A DNA stretch of 64,000 bases from Tolypothrix bouteillei VB521301 (GTDB lineage: Bacteria; Cyanobacteriota; Cyanobacteriia; Cyanobacteriales; Nostocaceae): assembly GCF_000760695.4 (NCBI RefSeq), contig NZ_JHEG04000001.1, positions 4,546,895-4,610,894 on the forward strand, read 5' to 3'. The notes under the pieces are model-generated. The model did no database searches. It saw only the letters and a list, made by a program, of their open reading frames with translations, and was not told the origin of the DNA. Both the position numbers and the translations under genes were made by a program. Below are positions 27,547 to 36,097 of the stretch, piece by piece. Each line of letters opens with the position of its first letter. The first letter of the stretch is position 1.

Positions 27547-28797
27547 CTATTTTCTCTTCTTCCGCAATCTCTGAATTCGTTGCAATAAAAGAGCTGCGCT
27601 GGTTTCATCCCCCTGATGTTCCCTTAGTAATGCCAAGTGAATTAATGCTTCTTCGCAATCTGGTTGCAGGTAGATCGCTTTCTTAAACTGTTGCGCCGCT
27701 TGTTCTTCTTGTCCTGTTGCTTGCTGTATCTGTCCTAGTAGAACATAAGCTTTGGCACTGCTAGGGTTTTGTTTGAGATAATTATTGCACTGTTGAGTGG
27801 CTTCTTGAAAGCAACCTCGATCTGCTAAGGTTCTTGCTGTTTGCAGCATATCTTCTTTTGACTCATTTAAGAGTTGTACTTTTCCTCCGTCGGTAATTAA
27901 TTGTTTGTTGTATGTTACAGGTGGTTTGAGAGCAGTTTTGTAGGTGGGATGATGCTTTTTGACAGCGGTTTTACAATGGTTTGATTTTAATGAAGCATGA
28001 GAAGTCCCTGACTTTCGGTAAGCAAATACCATTGGCTGGGAAATGGGAATGAATTTAGTATTGAGTAACCATCCTGCTTCGCCATGACCTACAAATAGCA
28101 AGCCTTTCTGGGTTAGCAACCGTTCCAGAACTCCTATTGTTCGCTCTTTTGTAGCTCGGTCAAAATAAATTAAGAGATTGCGGCAAAAGACAATATCGTA
28201 GGAGGGGGTTGTCCCCAAAAAATGAGCATCTGCAAGGTTACCTTGCATAAAATTGACCGAGCTTCTCACCTGTTGGCACAGTTGATATCCAGTTTCCGTA
28301 AGTTGGAAATATTGCTCTTGGAAAAAAGAGCTTGTACCGCGAAATGAGTATTGACTGTAAATTGCTTGTTGGGCAACTTGCAAGCTTTTTTTGCTAATGT
28401 CTATAGCGTCAATACGAAAATTGGCAGCCGTTAACCCGGCTTCTAGTAACGCGATCGCAATAGAATAAGGTTCTTCGCCTGTTGAGCATGGAACGCTGAG
28501 AATTTGTAATATACGATTTGAGTTATTTGCCAACCACTCAGACAATACATAATCCTTGAGAAAATTAAATGATTCTCTTTCTCTAAAAAACCAAGTTTCA
28601 GGGATAACAACACTCTCAACAAAAGCTTCCCATTCTTGAGGTGATTCCTGCAAAAGCCCCAAGTAACCAGCCATAGTAGATATTCTGCAATCTGCCATTC
28701 TTTGATAAATAGCTCTAGCGATCGTGCTAGAACCAATTGAATTTGCATCTAAACCAATTTTTTGTTTTAGTAAACTTTCGATGACAGATTGTGGCAT
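27547..28797 (-). CDS. cheR: CheR methyltransferase with TPR repeats (WspC-like)
   Basis: SAM-dependent methyltransferase that methylates chemoreceptor glutamates, 416 residues. It has an N-terminal helical domain (1-80), then the SAM-binding domain with PCSTGEEPYSIAIALLEAG (about 103-121) and DIVFCRNLLIYFD. The C-terminal 90 residues hold about two TPR units (YVLLGQIQQATGQEEQAAQQ, ALIHLALLREHQGDETSAAL). The CheR-TPR fusion is the WspC arrangement. It starts four bases after the distal CheW gene, indicating one transcript. Confidence 0.94.
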   Translation of the reverse strand: MPQSVIESLLKQKIGLDANSIGSSTIARAIYQRMADCRISTMAGYLGLLQESPQEWEAFVESVVIPETWFFRERESFNFLKDYVLSEWLANNSNRILQILSVPCSTGEEPYSIAIALLEAGLTAANFRIDAIDISKKSLQVAQQAIYSQYSFRGTSSFFQEQYFQLTETGYQLCQQVRSSVNFMQGNLADAHFLGTTPSYDIVFCRNLLIYFDRATKERTIGVLERLLTQKGLLFVGHGEAGWLLNTKFIPISQPMVFAYRKSGTSHASLKSNHCKTAVKKHHPTYKTALKPPVTYNKQLITDGGKVQLLNESKEDMLQTARTLADRGCFQEATQQCNNYLKQNPSSAKAYVLLGQIQQATGQEEQAAQQFKKAIYLQPDCEEALIHLALLREHQGDETSAALLLQRIQRLRKKRK

Positions 28798-28798
28798 T

Positions 28799-28842
28799 GG
28801 GTTAGTGGTTAGTTGTTAGGGGTTGGGGGTTAGGGGTTAGTT
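28799..28842. repeat. GTTAG-type repeat tract at the cheW/cheR junction
   Basis: Units of GGTTAGT/TGTTAGG/GGGTTAG in a row. They include the cheW stop codon and reach the bases before the cheR start. Similar tracts occur at 35165, 37460, 44080 and 58020. Confidence 0.75.
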
Positions 28843-29308
28843 TAGCGGTCACAGATAAGAGATTGGCTTCTGACAACAAGTGTTCTGTGCGGATACACTG
28901 AATCATGCCTTGGGCGTCTAAGATTATCTTGCCCAAGTAAGGGGCTGCATCTACCTCAATGTTTGCATCAACCATTTCGACATCTGAGGTTTGCAAGGTT
29001 TCTACAACTCCTTCTGCCATTAAACCCACTAAATGAGGGGTTTGCGATTTTGAAATGGCATTGCGATCGCTCAGACAATAGTTAATAAGTACGATGCGAG
29101 TACTCAGATGCTCGCAGCATGGTTTATCGTGCATCAACTGGCGCAGATCGAGCACTGGAACAATACACCCTCGGTAATTAAAAACACCAGCAACGTATTT
29201 GGGTGTATGGGGTAGAGTTTTGAGAATAACTAGGGGGAGGACTTCTACAACCTGCTGACTTGCGATCGCATAAAGTTGATTATCAATATTAAGTAATAAA
29301 AATAACAT
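28802..29308 (-). CDS. CheW-like coupling protein (WspB-like)
   Basis: First gene of the chemosensory cluster, 168 residues, a single CheW domain: ALASQQVVEVLP-like IASQQVVEVLPLV at about 16-28, VAGVFNYRGCIVPVLDLRQL, then HLVGLMAEGVVETLQ. It corresponds to WspB by order and size. The last residues (TPNPQPLTTNH) are encoded by a GGTTAGTGGTTAG-type repeat tract, so the C-terminus has been shaped by repeat DNA. A HIP1 site lies within the gene near each end. Confidence 0.92.
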   Translation of the reverse strand: MLFLLLNIDNQLYAIASQQVVEVLPLVILKTLPHTPKYVAGVFNYRGCIVPVLDLRQLMHDKPCCEHLSTRIVLINYCLSDRNAISKSQTPHLVGLMAEGVVETLQTSDVEMVDANIEVDAAPYLGKIILDAQGMIQCIRTEHLLSEANLLSVTAKLTPNPQPLTTNH

Positions 29309-29460
29309 TTATAGACCTTGTAATATGGATTGAGTGAATGCAGTTTAACTTAATCCTGCAAGGTTCATAAATAGAAAAAATACTTGAAATTGGGAATTAC
29401 GCCTGTCTTCTGTATATTAAATGGTCAATATTGCTGAATCCAACTTTGAACCCCGATTTT

Positions 29461-29487
29461 TGGGTTTCGTTCCTCAACCCAACCTAC
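29461..29487. repeat. 27-base dispersed repeat, copy 2 (inverted)
   Basis: Exact reverse complement of 3730-3756, situated in the 259-base gap between cheW and the LysR gene. Nothing else was recognised there. Confidence 0.75.
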
Positions 29488-29567
29488 TGCTTTTAACATT
29501 TTTAAACTCTCTTGTATACTGATATAACTCAATCTTAGAGCTTTTCCCAGTAGGCTAAAGTAGAAAT

Positions 29568-30503
29568 TTATCTGCGTTCATCTGCGGTTAATTTTTTTCT
29601 ATCCCATACCTGTTTGAGAACATCTAAAAAAGCAAAGACTCGTTTTGGTAATATGGCATCGGCTAGAATAATCACTCCAATAATTCGCTCGAGAGGAACT
29701 GGTAAACTCCTAACCTGTATCTCTTCTGGTATGGGTTCGGCGGTGAGTCGAGCCATCACAGTCGCGCCCAATCCCTGCTTCACCATGCTGAGCACTGTTG
29801 AATCTTCCCTGACTTTATGGCTAACTTTCAACGTTTGACCAAATCGTAAGAAATGCTCTTGGATGAATTTGTTATGCTGTGGACTCCGCAGATTGACAAC
29901 CATTGAGTACTCTGCTACTTGTTCCCAACTGAGAGGTTCATCAGACGCAAGCATTCCTGGTGACAGCAGTACAACAAACTCGTCTCGAAATAATTCCCAA
30001 GCCTCAAACTCTTTTCCTGTGGGAAGCAAAGTAAAACCGACTTCTGCTTGACCTTGTTGTAATGCTTGTTCTACTTCTACATACCTGTCAAATTCGGTAA
30101 TGACAACGCCCATGGTGGGATACTTCTCGCGAAAACGAGCGATGACTTTTGGTAGTATATGGGTTGCGATACTCCGAACGCAAGCGACCCGTACCTGTCC
30201 GCTTTGCAATCCTTTTTCTCGTTCGGCTTTTTCCATAACGTTCCCTAACAAATGCAAAATTTGTCGGGCTTCCTCAAAAATTTCTTCTCCAATCGGGGTT
30301 AATGTCGCACCGTGACGACCTCGCAACACGAGAACAACTCCTAATTCTTCTTCTAAAGTCGCGATCGCATAACTCACCGTTGATTGAGATAAACCCAACT
30401 CCAAAGCCGCTTCGCTAAAACTCTTGCGCTCTCCAACAGCCACTAGAGCACGTAGCTGAGAGATTTTAAGATTACAGTCGTTGATTTTGTTCATCAAACT
30501 CAA
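29568..30503 (-). CDS. LysR-family transcriptional regulator
   Basis: A 311-residue LTTR. The winged helix-turn-helix (about 14-72) reads SQLRALVAVGERKSFSEAAL, ELGLSQSTVSYAIATLEEEL. The substrate-binding domain follows (about 95-300) with VRVACVRSIATHILP. It is divergent from the NhaC gene, the usual LysR layout of regulator facing its target. The 108-base gap contains a perfect inverted repeat. The co-inducer is unknown; sodium, pH or a metabolite linked to the antiporter are possibilities only. Confidence 0.92.
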   Translation of the reverse strand: MSLMNKINDCNLKISQLRALVAVGERKSFSEAALELGLSQSTVSYAIATLEEELGVVLVLRGRHGATLTPIGEEIFEEARQILHLLGNVMEKAEREKGLQSGQVRVACVRSIATHILPKVIARFREKYPTMGVVITEFDRYVEVEQALQQGQAEVGFTLLPTGKEFEAWELFRDEFVVLLSPGMLASDEPLSWEQVAEYSMVVNLRSPQHNKFIQEHFLRFGQTLKVSHKVREDSTVLSMVKQGLGATVMARLTAEPIPEEIQVRSLPVPLERIIGVIILADAILPKRVFAFLDVLKQVWDRKKLTADERR

Positions 30504-30516
30504 GAAAGCTTTCTAT

Positions 30517-30535
30517 CTATCGATTTTATCGATAG
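30517..30535. promoter_or_regulatory. Candidate LysR operator
   Basis: CTATCGAT-TTT-ATCGATAG is a perfect palindrome in the divergent gap, followed by GGTATCGAGGGTATCG, which repeats the half-site TATCG. It lies 14 bases from the LysR start codon, fitting autoregulation plus control of the antiporter gene. Confidence 0.5.
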
Positions 30536-30611
30536 AAGGTATCGAGGGTATCGTTTGTTTTTTAATTCAGTCATCAATAAACTGTTTCTTATTGGTAAAG
30601 AAATTTAAACA

Positions 30612-31943
30612 ATGTCTTCATTATTTTCTCTCACGCTCTGCTTTGTTATTTTGTTGTTTAGCGTGACTAAAGGATTCTTTGTTGCTTATTCTCTCGGTCT
30701 ATCTTTAGTCATACTGCTGGTTACTTTTACTTACCGGGGCTTCCCTTTCTCAAGCCTGTTAAAAATGGGTTATAACAGCAGTCAAAAAGCTTTTTCCATT
30801 ATCACAATTTTATTACTTATAGGAGTGGTCACATCAATTTGGATGGCGTCTGGAACCATTCCAGCCTTGGTTTATTATGGGACTCAATTCATCAATCCTC
30901 AATACTTTGTTCTTTCAGCCTTTCTTCTTACCTGCATGATTTCTGTACTTCTGGGAACTTCCTTTGGAACTGTCAGCACTGTAGGTGTCGCACTCATGAT
31001 TATGGCGAAAGGAGGAAACATCAATCCTCACATAATTGCTGGAGCTATTATTGCGGGAGGCTATTTTGGCGACAGATGTTCTCCCATGTCTTCTAGCGCT
31101 CATTTGATTGCTAGTCTTACCAAAACTAACCTATACAGAAACCTTGCATATCTAATGACAACTGGTTGGTTTCCATTAGTCGCTTCTATTCTAGTTTACT
31201 TTTTTCTTTCGCTTGGCAATCCCATTCAAGCTAGAAGTCAAAACTTACTGGCAGAAATTCCACATTTTTTTGACATCAACTTGCTAGTATTATGTCCTGC
31301 TATTATCGTTTTCTTCCTTTGTCTATTGAAAATAGAGGTGAAAGTTACGCTAGCAATTAGTATTGCGATCGCCTTCTTTTTAGGAATCTTTTTCCAAAAT
31401 TATTCCTGGCTGCAAATGTTGCAATTTATTGTCTTTGGATTTCGTTTAGATTCACAAGCTCAATTAACTGACGCTCTCACTGGGGGTGGAATTCTATCAA
31501 TGCTGAGAGTTTCAGTCGTTGTTGTGATTTCTACATTTCTTGTAGGAATTATCGTGGGAACAAAAACTCTAGCATCTGTAGAAAAAATCTTTAGAAGAAT
31601 TTCTTCCAAAAGTGGTTTATTTTTGAGCACTGCTGCAGTTGGTTTGGTATCTGCTGCTTTTGGTTGTACTCAAACACTTGCTATTCTCATGACCTATCAA
31701 CTTATGAAAGAAAAATACGAGCGGGAAAACGCGAGCCATTACCAACTGGCGATCGACATTGAGAATACTGCTGTTGTACTTGCGCCTCTTGTTCCTTGGA
31801 ACATTGCTGGATTAGTTCCTGCGACTGTTTTAATGACTGATTCGGGATTTATTCCTTATGCGGTTTATTTGTATTTTATTCCAGTTTTTAATTGGATTGG
31901 GTTTAAGTTAGTTGAGTCGAGGATGCAACGTAAGTTTGAATAG
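30612..31943 (+). CDS. Na+/H+ antiporter NhaC family protein
   Basis: Inner-membrane transporter of 443 residues with about 11 hydrophobic spans. The family core is visible: LLGTSFGTVSTVGVALMIMA (about 117-136), IIAGGYFGDRCSPMSSSAHL (about 149-168), and a second inverted-repeat-like half with GLVSAAFGCTQTLAILMTYQ. These are typical of NhaC/ion-transporter superfamily proteins, which also include amino-acid or lactate-coupled exchangers, so the substrate is not certain. It is divergent from a LysR regulator. It ends next to a GC-rich dispersed repeat. Confidence 0.85.
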   Translation: MSSLFSLTLCFVILLFSVTKGFFVAYSLGLSLVILLVTFTYRGFPFSSLLKMGYNSSQKAFSIITILLLIGVVTSIWMASGTIPALVYYGTQFINPQYFVLSAFLLTCMISVLLGTSFGTVSTVGVALMIMAKGGNINPHIIAGAIIAGGYFGDRCSPMSSSAHLIASLTKTNLYRNLAYLMTTGWFPLVASILVYFFLSLGNPIQARSQNLLAEIPHFFDINLLVLCPAIIVFFLCLLKIEVKVTLAISIAIAFFLGIFFQNYSWLQMLQFIVFGFRLDSQAQLTDALTGGGILSMLRVSVVVVISTFLVGIIVGTKTLASVEKIFRRISSKSGLFLSTAAVGLVSAAFGCTQTLAILMTYQLMKEKYERENASHYQLAIDIENTAVVLAPLVPWNIAGLVPATVLMTDSGFIPYAVYLYFIPVFNWIGFKLVESRMQRKFE

Positions 31944-31964
31944 AAATTTTCTATTTTTATGAAC

Positions 31965-32140
31965 CGCGAAGACCAGCCAGTGCGTTGCGGTGAATCCAGC
32001 CCTGATAGCGCAGCGTGGCACGAAAGTGCCATAGGCGGGTTTCCCGCGCCCTGGGGACTGGTGAACCCGGAGGGGGGTTCCCCCCGTTGTTCGCGCAGCG
32101 TCTCCGCAGGAGATAGCATCTGGCGTCGCAAAGAACACGA
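31965..32140. repeat. GC-rich dispersed repeat with hairpins
   Basis: Contains GCCATAGGCGGGTTTCCCGC, GCCCTGGGGACTGGTGAACC and a GGGGGGTTCCCCCC palindrome. The reverse complement of much of it recurs at 59370-59462. Its base composition is far above that of its neighbours. It fills the gap between the nhaC-type gene and the GNAT gene; short frames on both strands here are products of the repeat. Confidence 0.85.
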
Positions 32141-32163
32141 AGGAAAGAGGAAAGGAACAAGAT

Positions 32164-32646
32164 ATGAATGAGGAAAAGCTTTTAATCAGACAAGCTACGA
32201 AAGATGATATCTCAATTGTTATGGAGCTTATTTTACTGAAAGCTGAGTTTGATGGATGTCTCGCTGCTTTAGAAGCAACGCCTCAAAAACTAGAAGATAC
32301 AATTTTTTGTCAGAATCCTCTTGCTTTTGTTTTGTTGGCTGAGATTGATGAAAATGCAATTGGATTTGCAAGCTATCATCGCATATACTCTACTTTTCTT
32401 GCTAAACCAGGAATTTGGTTGGACGATTTATACATTAAAGCTGAGTACCGCCATTGTGGAGTTGGGACAGCTTTGATAAATCATTTGTGTCGAATAGCTC
32501 AACATATAGGTGGTGCAAGAATTGATTGGATAGTTAAAGTCAATAATGTACCAGCAGTCAAGTTTTACGAAAAAATGGGGGCAAAAATTATTCAACAGGT
32601 TAGATTGTGTCGTCTGGAAAGAGAAGTGATAAGGGATAAAGGCTGA
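32164..32646 (+). CDS. GNAT-family N-acetyltransferase
   Basis: A 160-residue acetyl-CoA-dependent acyltransferase. The fold is recognisable from IRQATKDDISIVMELILLKA at the start, WLDDLYIKAEYRHCGVGTAL in the middle (the R-x-x-G-x-G/A acetyl-CoA loop is YRHCGVGTAL) and VNNVPAVKFYEKMGAK near the end. Many such proteins modify small molecules or polyamines; the substrate here is unknown. The ATG lies directly after the GC-rich repeat. Confidence 0.88.
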   Translation: MNEEKLLIRQATKDDISIVMELILLKAEFDGCLAALEATPQKLEDTIFCQNPLAFVLLAEIDENAIGFASYHRIYSTFLAKPGIWLDDLYIKAEYRHCGVGTALINHLCRIAQHIGGARIDWIVKVNNVPAVKFYEKMGAKIIQQVRLCRLEREVIRDKG

Positions 32647-32756
32647 AGCCGTATCGCAACTACAGCATATGAAAATGAAAACTTTCTGCTTGGGAGAGTA
32701 TGAGACAAGGGAGCAGCTATTTTGACTTATCTTCTTAACTCAAATGTTTTTTTAGT

Positions 32757-32806
32757 AAAGTCCACGTAGGTGGACTTTGTCTGTATAGCCGCGAATTCTA
32801 TTCGCT
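32757..32806. repeat. Dispersed palindromic repeat (GTCC-GGAC / GCGAATTCTATTCGC)
   Basis: A diverged copy of the distal half of the repeats at 10991 and 11284: AAGTCCACGTAGGTGGACTT, a TGTATAG linker, then GCGAATTCTATTCGC. Both parts are inverted repeats. Confidence 0.75.
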
Positions 32807-32866
32807 CTAGGAAGTGTAAGTTTCTTAGAAATGATTTAGGATTGCTATATATCTTGCACCATTGTT

Positions 32867-32893
32867 TATTGCATTCCCAGGCGGAGCCTGGGA
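32867..32893. terminator. Hairpin downstream of asnS
   Basis: TTCCCAGGC-GGA-GCCTGGGAA is a perfect nine-base stem with a three-base loop, just beyond the asnS stop on the minus strand. It could terminate transcription but lacks a clear U-run, and it is also a known type of cyanobacterial intergenic repeat. Confidence 0.45.
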
Positions 32894-32905
32894 ACCAGAA
32901 TCTCA

Positions 32906-34297
32906 CTAAAATTCAGCGCTTTCAGGTGTGCGTGGGAAGGGGATAACATCTCTGATATTGCCCATACCCGTCATAAATTGCACGAGTCTTTCAAAACCAA
33001 GCCCAAAACCTGCGTGTGGAACCGTACCAAAGCGGCGCAAATCCAGATACCACCACAAATCCTCTGGTTTCATCCCTTGAGCAAGTATGCGACGTTCTAA
33101 AATCTCCAAACGTTCTTCCCGTTGGGAACCACCAATGATTTCACCAATTTTGGGCGCAACAATGTCCATTGCGGCTACGGTTTTTTCATCATCGTCCAAG
33201 CGCATGTAGAAAGCTTTGATTTGTACCGGATAATTTGTGACGATAGTGGGCTTTTTGAACAGCTGTTCTGCAAGGTAACGCTCGTGTTCTGATTGTAAAT
33301 CGAGACCCCAACTCACTGGATATTCAAATTTGACGTCAGCTTTCTCTAAGAGTTTGATGGCTTCTGTATAAGTTACACGTTCAAATTCATTATTAATAAT
33401 GTTATCTGCTGTTGCTATAACAGTGTTATCAATGCGCTGGTTAAAAAATTCCATATCTTCAGCGCAGTTTTCCATCACGTATTTAAATATGTGCTTGAGA
33501 AATGCTTCTGCTAAATCCATATCCCCTTTAAGATCGCAAAATGCCATCTCTGGTTCTACCATCCAAAATTCTGCAAGGTGACGGGAGGTGTTAGAATTTT
33601 CTGCACGAAAGGTAGGTCCGAATGTATAAACGTTGGTAAATGCTGTCGCCATAACTTCGGCTTCTAGCTGTCCGCTGACTGTTAAGTACGTTGGTTTACC
33701 AAAAAAGTCTTTACTGTAATCTACAGCTTTGGTATCCTTGCGAGGCACATCTTTTAAATCTAAACTGGTGACGCTGAACAGTTCACCCGCACCTTCACAA
33801 TCATTGGCGGTGATGATGGGTGTGTGTACCCACAAAAAACCGCGTTCTTGGAAGAATTGATGAATGGCTGTAGCGCATGCATTCCTAACTCGGAAAACTG
33901 CACCAAAGGAATTGGTTCGCGATCGCAAGTGTCCGATGGTTCTGAGAAACTCAAAGGAATGTCGTTTCTTTTGCAGGGGATATGTATCGGGATCGGCTTC
34001 TCCGTATACTGTTACCTTATTAGCTTTTAACTCTACACGCTGACCTTTTCCTTGGGAAGCAACCAACACGCCTGCAACTTCTACTGACGCACCTGTGTTT
34101 AGCTGTTTCAAAATACTGTCATATCCTGGCAAATCTTCATTGATTACGACTTGCAAACTAGCCAAGGATGAGCCGTCATTCACTTCAATAAAAGCAAAAC
34201 CTTTTAATTCCCGTTTTGTACGAACCCAGCCTTGAACTACCAAAGACTCATCAGGTTGACCATTTCGCAATATTTCTGCAATCCGTGGACTTACCAT
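32906..34297 (-). CDS. asnS: Asparaginyl-tRNA synthetase
   Basis: Class IIb aminoacyl-tRNA synthetase that charges tRNA-Asn, 463 residues. The frame extends to 34393, but the family starts around [20 protein letters not shown], so the ATG at 34297 is preferred. The N-terminal OB-fold anticodon-binding domain includes [20 protein letters not shown]. Motif 2 is around [20 protein letters not shown] and motif 3 is [32 protein letters not shown] is characteristic of AsnRS rather than AspRS. It follows a small coiled-coil gene by 14 bases. Confidence 0.95.
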   Translation of the reverse strand: MVSPRIAEILRNGQPDESLVVQGWVRTKRELKGFAFIEVNDGSSLASLQVVINEDLPGYDSILKQLNTGASVEVAGVLVASQGKGQRVELKANKVTVYGEADPDTYPLQKKRHSFEFLRTIGHLRSRTNSFGAVFRVRNACATAIHQFFQERGFLWVHTPIITANDCEGAGELFSVTSLDLKDVPRKDTKAVDYSKDFFGKPTYLTVSGQLEAEVMATAFTNVYTFGPTFRAENSNTSRHLAEFWMVEPEMAFCDLKGDMDLAEAFLKHIFKYVMENCAEDMEFFNQRIDNTVIATADNIINNEFERVTYTEAIKLLEKADVKFEYPVSWGLDLQSEHERYLAEQLFKKPTIVTNYPVQIKAFYMRLDDDEKTVAAMDIVAPKIGEIIGGSQREERLEILERRILAQGMKPEDLWWYLDLRRFGTVPHAGFGLGFERLVQFMTGMGNIRDVIPFPRTPESAEF

Positions 34298-34311
34298 ATC
34301 ATCCAATAAAC

Positions 34312-34665
34312 TTACTTTAATAACCAGCCTATGATAACGCCCAATCCCCCAAAGCGAACTGCCATCCAGAAAGGTTCTTTTAAACTTTTCCAAGAGAATA
34401 ACTGGCTTTCCAATCTCAGATCTAGTTCTTCTAGCTGCTGTTGAATATACCTTAGCTCCGTTTTCATACCGGGCTGCTTGCTGTCATGCAATTGGTCAAG
34501 GCGTTGTTGCAACTCTTGTTGATGCGATCGATCTGCCTGTACTTGATTGTAACGTTCTTTAAATGCAGCTAGTGCTTGCTCTACTTTTAAGAGTTGCTGT
34601 TCCAAATCTTGTTCTGGGCTTTCTCCATCTGTTGGTGGTTCAGATGGTTTTTGATTCGGTTTCAT
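34312..34665 (-). CDS. Conserved small coiled-coil membrane-anchored protein, function unknown
   Basis: A 117-residue protein I do not recognise. Residues 20-85 are rich in Gln, Leu and Glu and strongly predicted as coiled coil ([20 protein letters not shown] and [18 protein letters not shown]). The last 25 residues ([19 protein letters not shown]) form one hydrophobic segment, so it is probably tail-anchored. It lies 14 bases upstream of asnS on the same strand and is likely co-transcribed with it. Confidence 0.65.
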   Translation of the reverse strand: MKPNQKPSEPPTDGESPEQDLEQQLLKVEQALAAFKERYNQVQADRSHQQELQQRLDQLHDSKQPGMKTELRYIQQQLEELDLRLESQLFSWKSLKEPFWMAVRFGGLGVIIGWLLK

Positions 34666-34882
34666 ATATAAGTTAAGTCGGTGTGAACAAACACAACTGA
34701 GTGCTCGAGCTGTTGGTGGTTAGTGATTAGTCGTGAGTAGGCTTGAGCGCAACCCAAGATTTGTTTTGTGCATCTAGGTTTACCCGCGCCTATCTACTTA
34801 TGTCTTAGGCTAATATTAAATCCGATTCTCCCAACACTCAGGCTAAATTTGTCTATATTAACTAAACCAGAGCACCGATACC

Positions 34883-35167
34883 ATGTCTCAATCAACCCAG
34901 ATCCCAAAAACTAACGAGCTGAGCCAGTTTAGCACTTTAGAATTAGCCCAAGCTCTTATGGAGAGGCTGAGTATTTCACCTAACGATTGGCACCGCCTTA
35001 AGTCTAACCGCAAAGTTCGCGCCGGCGAACAAGCCGCCGCCGCTCTTGTTTTTCTCTTGAAAGACAACCCTGAAGAAGCTTTGCAAAAGCTCCAACAAGC
35101 AAGCGGTTGGTTGGATAAATCTCTTTCTGCTCCACCTTGTCCAACTCATGGAAGACAGGGTGAGTAG
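34883..35167 (+). CDS. Small conserved cyanobacterial protein (DUF6439-like)
   Basis: A 94-residue soluble protein. FSTLELAQALMERLSISPND, WHRLKSNRKVRAGEQAAAAL and NPEEALQKLQQASGWLD suggest an all-helical fold. I believe it matches the cyanobacterial family DUF6439, but this is from memory of its pattern. The function is unknown. It is divergent from the coiled-coil/asnS pair and convergent with the ATPase gene downstream. Confidence 0.65.
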   Translation: MSQSTQIPKTNELSQFSTLELAQALMERLSISPNDWHRLKSNRKVRAGEQAAAALVFLLKDNPEEALQKLQQASGWLDKSLSAPPCPTHGRQGE

Positions 35168-35169
35168 TT

Positions 35170-35222
35170 AGTTGTTGGTTGTTAATGATTAGTGGTTTTA
35201 CTAACCACTAACCACTAACTCA
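35170..35222. repeat. GTTAG-type repeats with hairpin between convergent genes
   Basis: GATTAGTGGTT-TTACT-AACCACTAACC forms a nearly perfect stem, flanked by further GTTGGTTGTTA units. It lies between two convergent genes and may end transcription in both directions. Confidence 0.6.
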
Positions 35223-35672
35223 TTAACGTCTCAAAGATAATTTAGCTTTATGTTCTAATTGTTTGCATAATCTTAACTCTGTGCCTTTTCTATTCCACTC
35301 CACTTGATCGAACACCTGACGCAGAATACACAAACCACGACCATTTTCTGATTCATCGGGTGGTAAATATTCTGTGGGGTCTTCATAACAAGGAGCTACA
35401 GGCATAAAACCGTCACCTTGGTCTGATATGATCCACCAGTATTGATTGTCAATCAAGGAGAACCTGACTATAACTGTTTTTCCAGGATCTAGGTTGTTAC
35501 CGTGCTTGGCTGCGTTTACAAGAGCTTCTTGAAGCCCAAGGCGCAATTCTGCTTGTAACATTGATGGAATTTCTGCCAATAATAAATCTAATATTGGACA
35601 CAGATATAACGTTGAGGCGAAACTAATTGTACCCCAATTACGTCCTGTTGGACGGAGCGAGATATTAATCAC
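35223..35672 (-). CDS. Anti-sigma-factor-type serine kinase / HATPase protein (RsbW-like)
   Basis: A 149-residue protein consisting of a single HATPase_c_2 domain. The N-box is LQEALVNAAKHGNNLDPGK (about 47-65), then ISDQGDGFMP and the G-box ENGRGLCILRQVFDQVEWN. Such proteins (RsbW/SpoIIAB class) bind sigma factors or phosphorylate STAS-domain antagonists in partner-switching systems. No antagonist or sigma gene is adjacent, so the partner is unknown. Confidence 0.85.
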   Translation of the reverse strand: MINISLRPTGRNWGTISFASTLYLCPILDLLLAEIPSMLQAELRLGLQEALVNAAKHGNNLDPGKTVIVRFSLIDNQYWWIISDQGDGFMPVAPCYEDPTEYLPPDESENGRGLCILRQVFDQVEWNRKGTELRLCKQLEHKAKLSLRR

Positions 35673-36097
35673 AATGAGGAACCCCGTAGCTTTCAGAGTT
35701 AGCTAGACATCAGTTTGCTGTCACAGGCACCCTGATCTAATGTGAGGTGGTCGTGTTGCCTTCAAACTTGCGTCTGTTGAACTAAATTTTGAAAATGCTA
35801 GGGCGCATAGACTCTCTAAAAGACATGAGTTGATTAAGTACAATTACAGCTAGTGAGCACCAATCGTAAAAACAGGCAATTATTGCGTATAAAAGAGCAT
35901 ACTTTTACTCTTTTTATTGCTGAGCATAACCTAGACAACTCGATTCATAACTCCAAGAGAGACTTTGCTTTTTACTGCCTTGTGCAAAGTGAATTGCACT
36001 AGAGGAATCATATTTTTAGCTTAATTCTATAATAGCATCTCTCATCCATAACGATCCATAAATTTTGTTTTTGAGTTTGTGTTAAAAACAAGGGAAT
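35673..36097. other. Intergenic region, no gene seen
   Basis: About 425 bases, AT-rich, between two minus-strand genes. No protein-like frame, tRNA or clear repeat. It should contain the promoter of the HATPase gene and the 3' end of rlmD. Confidence 0.5.

Noticed and set aside
31865..32171. Several overlapping frames in the GC-rich region as genes
   Set aside because: They lie inside a dispersed repeat on both strands and match no protein pattern.
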